From assembly GCA_947178685.1 (NCBI GenBank), contig CAMWZE010000040.1:1-9213 (forward strand): 9,213 nucleotides of DNA, read 5' to 3'. Position 1 is the first letter of the stretch. Every line of letters begins with the position of its first letter. Positions 6,690 through 9,213 of the stretch are shown piece after piece. The DNA is from an uncultured Porphyromonadaceae bacterium. Lineage in GTDB: Bacteria > Bacteroidota > Bacteroidia > Bacteroidales > Muribaculaceae. The position numbers and the translations under genes were made by a program. A model generated the notes under the pieces. It saw nothing but the letters and a program-made list of their open reading frames with translations. It made no database searches and was not told where the DNA came from.

Positions 6690-7769
6690 TTACTTCTTTT
6701 CTCCTACTATCTCACATGTGCGCACGGGGTGTAAAGGATCAGTTGTAAGAACCTCCACCTTAAGTCTGAATGGTCCGTCGGGCAATTCAGACAGGCGCAC
6801 CGTGCCCTTCACTATACCTTTGCCACCACCCTTTACCTTAGAAGGCGACCGCTTTATCACAATTCCTCCACTCTTGGGATACACATTCTCTACCCGGAGA
6901 GGCTCCTTACCCTCGTTGAGCACCGAAAACTCAAAGTTCTCCTCACTCTTCCCCTTTATTTCCCCCAAGTCTACAAACTCCGGAAAGAGGAATGCTTGAG
7001 GAGCATTTTCCAGTTTCTCTATAGGGATTGTCGATGTGTCCGGTATAATCACTCCATTTATGGTCACTTTACTATTGGGGCCCTTCTCTCCCTCAGGATA
7101 GATGTTTACCGGAATTTCGAAGGGTCCTCCCGGCATCTCCGCGTCAGTCTTGAGAAGGAAAGTGATAGTCGCGGTCTCTCCGGGTGCGATTTCAGCCGGG
7201 TTAATCTCTGCAGCGAGGGCCGGAGATCCGGTCTTGAATTCGGGTTTCAAGGATTTGTCGCCCTGATTATAGACGTTCATGAAAAGATGACGTGACCTCC
7301 CTTTCTTGATTTCTCCGACAGGGACAACACTGTTGTCGAGACGCAGCGGGCCACATTCCACCGGATAATAGCTCTGCAGTGTAGCTGAAGAACCTATGAC
7401 AGTTCCCCGTATCCTTATCACAGTCAAGTCATTCCCCTCACCCAATTACACCTTCACATTCTTGTCGAAATGTCCCGGTCTCCCTTGGGGATTATAGGTG
7501 AAAGTAATAGTGGCCGTATCGCCCGGTTGCACCATAGAGTCGGTATACGAAGCTCCGGTGCATCCGCAGCTCGGACGCACACGGCTTATGAACGTAGCCT
7601 CAGGCCCTCGGTTAACAAAAGAAACCTTCCCGGTTACCTTTCCGTCGCTCTCTTTGAATACGCCGAAATCATAGTCTTTCGACAGCCATTCCACCTCTCC
7701 ATAAGCCATTAAGGATGAAATAATCATGAAAGCGGCTGCAAGATATCTTAACTTCATCTTCCTGAACAT
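6690..7769 (-). pseudogene. Three-domain DUF1573 secreted protein interrupted by an in-frame TAA
   Basis: Read from ATG 7769-7767 (or the in-frame ATG at 7757), the frame gives a Sec signal peptide (MKLRYLAAAFMIISSLMA), then a DUF1573 Ig-like domain with its PSCGCTGASY motif (CGCT at residues 68-71). It stops after GRPGHFDKNVKV at TAA (7448-7446). The same frame continues at once as LGEGNDLTVIRIRGTVIG and on for 251 codons through two more beta-sandwich domains (about PVECGPLRL to GVIIPD, and FLFPEFVDLGEI to the end). The continuation is the missing last strand of domain 1: it aligns without gaps to VTVKTNGKPSKVRLKVRGSVIP of the neighbouring DUF1573 protein, the stop falling on K. So this is a single-codon nonsense change, not a frameshift. 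The downstream piece has no signal peptide; a TTG directly after TAA could restart translation but would make an unexported fragment. Intact length would be 359 residues. DUF1573 function is unknown; an envelope location is inferred. Confidence 0.75.
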
Positions 7770-7770
7770 T

Positions 7771-8232
7771 TCATTTCTTCGGGATAACGCTTCCTCTCAC
7801 TTTCAACCGAACTTTCGACGGTTTTCCGTTAGTTTTGACAGTCACCACCTTATCGAAGCCTCCCGGGCGACCTAACGGATTGTATGTCACCTTTATCTTT
7901 CCCTTCTTTCCCGGGCCTATGGGCTGCTTGGGAAATTCGGGGGTGGTACAGCCACACTCAGCTGTAGCGCTGATTACCACAAGATTTGCACCTCCGGTGT
8001 TTACAAACTCAAATTCACAACTCACCGGTCCACCATCCTCCTTGATATTCCCGAAATTATGGATTGTCTCTCCGAAAGAGATGGATGCCTTCTCTTTCGA
8101 AGAGGCTGCTGTCACCTCTGAAGAGACAGAGGCAGTCTCCGTCGCCCTGACAGAAAAAGAGAAGCAGGCAGAGGCCATAACAGCAATCGATGCCAATATC
8201 GCGCGTCTTAATGTATACTTGCTCATAAACAT
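7771..8232 (-). CDS. Small secreted DUF1573 (Ig-like) protein
   Basis: The product has 153 residues. MFMSKYTLRRAILASIAVM continues into a hydrophobic stretch ending near SVRA (27-30), a Sec signal peptide with probable cleavage after VRA. A Ser/Thr/Ala-rich linker (31-50) follows, then one DUF1573 domain: FGETIHNFGNIKEDGG, the hallmark AECGCTTPEF (CGCT at 93-96), YNPLGRPGGFDK and KVRLKVRGSVIPKK at the C-terminus. DUF1573 domains are numerous in Bacteroidota and adopt Ig/ASH-like beta-sandwiches; their role is unknown. The start at 8232 is preferred over an in-frame ATG at 8271 because AAAAAAGGAT precedes it and a promoter-like pair overlaps the intervening bases; 8226 is a further option. Its TGA is separated by one base from the ATG of the next, longer DUF1573 gene, so the two are translationally coupled. 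A lipobox is not convincing around SAC. Confidence 0.85.
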   Translation of the reverse strand: MFMSKYTLRRAILASIAVMASACFSFSVRATETASVSSEVTAASSKEKASISFGETIHNFGNIKEDGGPVSCEFEFVNTGGANLVVISATAECGCTTPEFPKQPIGPGKKGKIKVTYNPLGRPGGFDKVVTVKTNGKPSKVRLKVRGSVIPKK

Positions 8233-8246
8233 ATCCTTTTTTACAT

Positions 8247-8277
8247 CATAACTATATAATTCAGATTCCATATCAAG
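8247..8277 (-). promoter_or_regulatory. Candidate Bacteroides-type promoter for the DUF1573 operon
   Basis: On the minus strand CTTG (8277-8274) and TAGTTATG (8254-8247) are separated by 19 nt. Each box differs by one base from the Bacteroides consensus TTTG / TAnnTTTG, and the spacing is right. Transcription would start around 8240, just upstream of the ATG at 8232, leaving a very short leader. This also argues against the upstream ATG at 8271 as the true start. Confidence 0.4.
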
Positions 8278-8558
8278 AAACAGAACGCCGTCGGGAGCAC
8301 ACCCCGGAAGCGTTGCCGGTCATGTATCGGGGATTATGAATTATAATTTATGAATTGTGCATTACGCATTGAACCTGTCCAAGTATTTTCTTCGACAACT
8401 TCTATATAAATGACGTAAAAAAACTCTGTTTAGTTTAATTAATACTCTATTTGTTCTTTAATTAATTCCTATCTTGCTCCATTCCCCGCTCCATCATCAT
8501 TCCCACTCACCCACATCAAATGCATTGCATAAGTTAACCGATCCAAGTGAATCTCTAA
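8272..8558. other. Intergenic stretch without a gene, AT-rich with short repeats
   Basis: I find no credible coding sequence or RNA gene between the leftward DUF1573 operon and the rightward acyltransferase promoter. The part nearest the operon is GC-rich, with CCCCG (8302-8306) able to pair with CGGGG (8328-8332) across 21 nt. The centre holds the TTATGAATT/GCATT low-complexity block (8334-8370). The rest is AT-rich and includes a 10-bp direct repeat TTTAATTAAT (8434-8443 and 8457-8466), each copy containing the palindrome TTAATTAA. Confidence 0.5.
8334..8370. repeat. Short reiterated AT-rich block (TTATGAATT ... GCATTACGCATT)
   Basis: TTATGAATT occurs at 8334-8342 and again at 8348-8356 (14-bp period), followed by GCATTACGCATT (8359-8370), itself a near-duplication of GCATT. 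Blocks of this flavour (reiterated ATTATGAATT / GCATTACGCATT) are often seen between genes in Bacteroidota genomes, in my recollection. I cannot tell whether this copy belongs to a dispersed repeat family. Confidence 0.35.
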
Positions 8559-8619
8559 CCGGAATTTTGCTTTACAACGTTTTTTTATTAATTTTGCAAA
8601 AATTCCGGTATTACGTTGT
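8559..8619. other. Interlaced inverted repeats overlapping the acyltransferase promoter
   Basis: Arm A, CCGGAATTTTGC (8559-8570), is the reverse complement of A', GCAAAAATTCCGG (8596-8608), apart from one extra A. Arm B, ACAACGT (8574-8580), is the exact reverse complement of B', ACGTTGT (8613-8619). The order A-B-A'-B' means the two pairs cannot nest; if both formed they would make a pseudoknot-like topology. A contains the -33 TTTG, and A' begins at the last base of the -7 box and covers the expected start site. Operator or attenuating structure is inference. Confidence 0.5.
8566..8596 (+). promoter_or_regulatory. Consensus Bacteroides sigma-ABfr promoter for the acyltransferase gene
   Basis: TTTG (8566-8569), a 19-nt spacer rich in T, and TAATTTTG (8589-8596) match the Bacteroides primary promoter consensus TTTG-N19-21-TAnnTTTG exactly. 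Transcription would start around 8600-8604, giving a leader of about 100 nt before the ATG at 8700. It is the best promoter in the window and reads away from the DUF1573 operon. Confidence 0.78.
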
Positions 8620-8661
8620 CTTGCGAATCTCCGGTTCTGACGGGCTCTCCTATGCAGTCCC

Positions 8662-8689
8662 ACCGGATAAAACCTATTCAACCGGATAA
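8662..8689 (+). repeat. Direct repeat ACCGGATAA in the acyltransferase leader
   Basis: ACCGGATAA occurs at 8662-8670 and 8681-8689, a 19-bp period, ending 10 nt before the start codon. CCGG tetramers are frequent through the whole leader and promoter (8559, 8605, 8631, 8663, 8682). Possible regulator or RNA-binding site; no function is shown by sequence alone. Confidence 0.35.
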
Positions 8690-8699
8690 TACATTGATA

Positions 8700-9213
8700 A
8701 TGGAAAAGATTATTGATCCAGTCGATAAAGAGCTTATTTCCGCAGAGCTTACACCCGACCGCCTGCTTCGTCATGCCAACAAAGGCATCAACGAGTTGTA
8801 TGTGGTCGACGCTTTCAATGCGCCCAACACCATGCGTGAGATCGGACGCCTCCGCGAGATTGCCTTCCGTGATGCCGGTGGCGGCACAGGGCTCAGCTGC
8901 GACATCGATGAGTTTGACACAATGGAGATCCCATGCCGTCAACTCGTGGTATGGAATCCGGAAGAACGAGAAATCTTGGGTGGCTACAGATTCATCCTCG
9001 GTGAAGACATCCGTATGAAGAACGGTGTCCCAAATATCGCCACATCCCATATGTTCCGATTCTCTCCCGAATTCATTGAGAAATATCTTCCCACGACTCT
9101 TGAGCTCGGACGCTCCTTCGTAGCCATTGATTATCAAAACACAAAGGCACATTCCAAGGCGCTGTATGTGCTCGATAATCTATGGGATGGCTTGGGTGCG
9201 CTCACTGTAGTAT
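8700..9213 (+). CDS. GNAT-fold N-acyltransferase (COG3176 'putative hemolysin', GlsB-like), 3' truncated by window edge
   Basis: The 171 visible codons begin MEKIIDPVDKELISAEL and run open to the edge. Recognisable blocks are NTMREIGRLREIAFRDAGGGTGL (43-65), DIDEFD (68-73), QLVVWNPEEREILGGYRFI (81-99), TSHMFRFS (115-122), LELGRSFV (134-141) and ALYVLDNLWDGLGALTV (154-170). The ELGRSFV plus GGYR pattern is that of acyl-ACP-dependent N-acyltransferases of the OlsB/GlsB type (Acetyltransf_5), long annotated as putative hemolysins. In Bacteroides, GlsB N-acylates glycine in glycine-lipid (commendamide-type) synthesis; that substrate is inferred here. An in-frame ATG at 8652 would add 16 residues, but MEKII resembles the family N-terminus better. 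No signal peptide; expected at the inner face of the membrane. Whether it is a stand-alone GlsB or fused to an O-acyltransferase cannot be seen. Confidence 0.85.
   Translation, partial: MEKIIDPVDKELISAELTPDRLLRHANKGINELYVVDAFNAPNTMREIGRLREIAFRDAGGGTGLSCDIDEFDTMEIPCRQLVVWNPEEREILGGYRFILGEDIRMKNGVPNIATSHMFRFSPEFIEKYLPTTLELGRSFVAIDYQNTKAHSKALYVLDNLWDGLGALTVV

Noticed and set aside
8161..8169. Possible lipoprotein lipobox (ASAC) in the small DUF1573 protein
   Set aside because: The residue at -3 is Ala rather than Leu/Val/Ile, hydrophobic residues continue after the Cys, and there is a good signal peptidase I site (SVRA) a few residues later.
7771..8271. Longer DUF1573 start at ATG 8271 (13 extra residues)
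   Set aside because: The extra residues MESELYSYDVKKD would place a charged stretch before the signal peptide, and a promoter-like pair plus AAAAAAGGAT favour ATG 8232.
8469..9152. 227-codon open frame on the minus strand
   Set aside because: It is antisense to the acyltransferase gene and runs through that gene's consensus promoter; the plus-strand protein has clear family motifs and this one has none.
1..9213. Mobile elements, CRISPR arrays, tRNA or rRNA genes, riboswitches
   Set aside because: No transposase or integrase motifs, no regularly spaced repeats with unique spacers, no cloverleaf-like segment and no recognisable riboswitch core were seen on either strand by eye.

Overview
The window looks like chromosomal core sequence from a member of the Bacteroidales (Bacteroidota), plausibly Muribaculaceae or Bacteroidaceae. 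Four things support this: a 660-residue class III fructose-1,6-bisphosphatase, two DUF1573 (Ig-like, CGCT-motif) envelope proteins, a COG3176-type N-acyltransferase of the kind Bacteroides uses for glycine lipids, and a textbook Bacteroides promoter (TTTG-N19-TAATTTTG) with little use of Shine-Dalgarno sites. The placement rests on family recognition by eye, not on a search.

Layout, left to right. Positions 1-52 hold the 5' end of a leftward short-chain dehydrogenase/reductase gene, broken by an in-frame TAG inside its glycine-rich nucleotide-binding motif. A 210-base AT-rich divergent region (53-262) carries a perfect 8+8 palindrome and a GC-clamped hairpin. fbp (263-2245, +) follows and converges on prfB. 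The two are separated by a perfect 20+20 inverted repeat (2271-2311) that probably terminates both. Four leftward genes and one broken leftward gene occupy 2344-8232. In transcription order they are: a small secreted DUF1573 protein, a longer three-domain DUF1573 protein interrupted by an in-frame TAA, meaB, an AMP-forming acyl-CoA ligase, and prfB. A 428-base intergenic region (8272-8699) contains a leftward promoter candidate, repeats, and a near-ideal rightward promoter embedded in interlaced inverted repeats. That promoter drives a rightward N-acyltransferase gene that runs off the window edge.

Functionally, the window mixes central metabolism (FBPase for gluconeogenesis; acyl-CoA ligase for fatty-acid activation; MeaB as chaperone of B12-dependent methylmalonyl-CoA mutase, used in the succinate/propionate pathway), translation termination (RF2), envelope proteins of unknown role (DUF1573) and probable aminolipid synthesis. 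The leftward genes need not form one operon. Spacing is 1 nt between the two DUF1573 genes, about 80 nt before meaB, 154 nt before the ligase and 76 nt before prfB.

I do not see a mobile element, CRISPR array, tRNA, rRNA or an obvious new defence or biosynthetic system. The most notable items are two premature stop codons at recognisable family positions, each without a frameshift, and the structured promoter at 8558-8619. Both stops could be real pseudogenization or base errors in the assembly.
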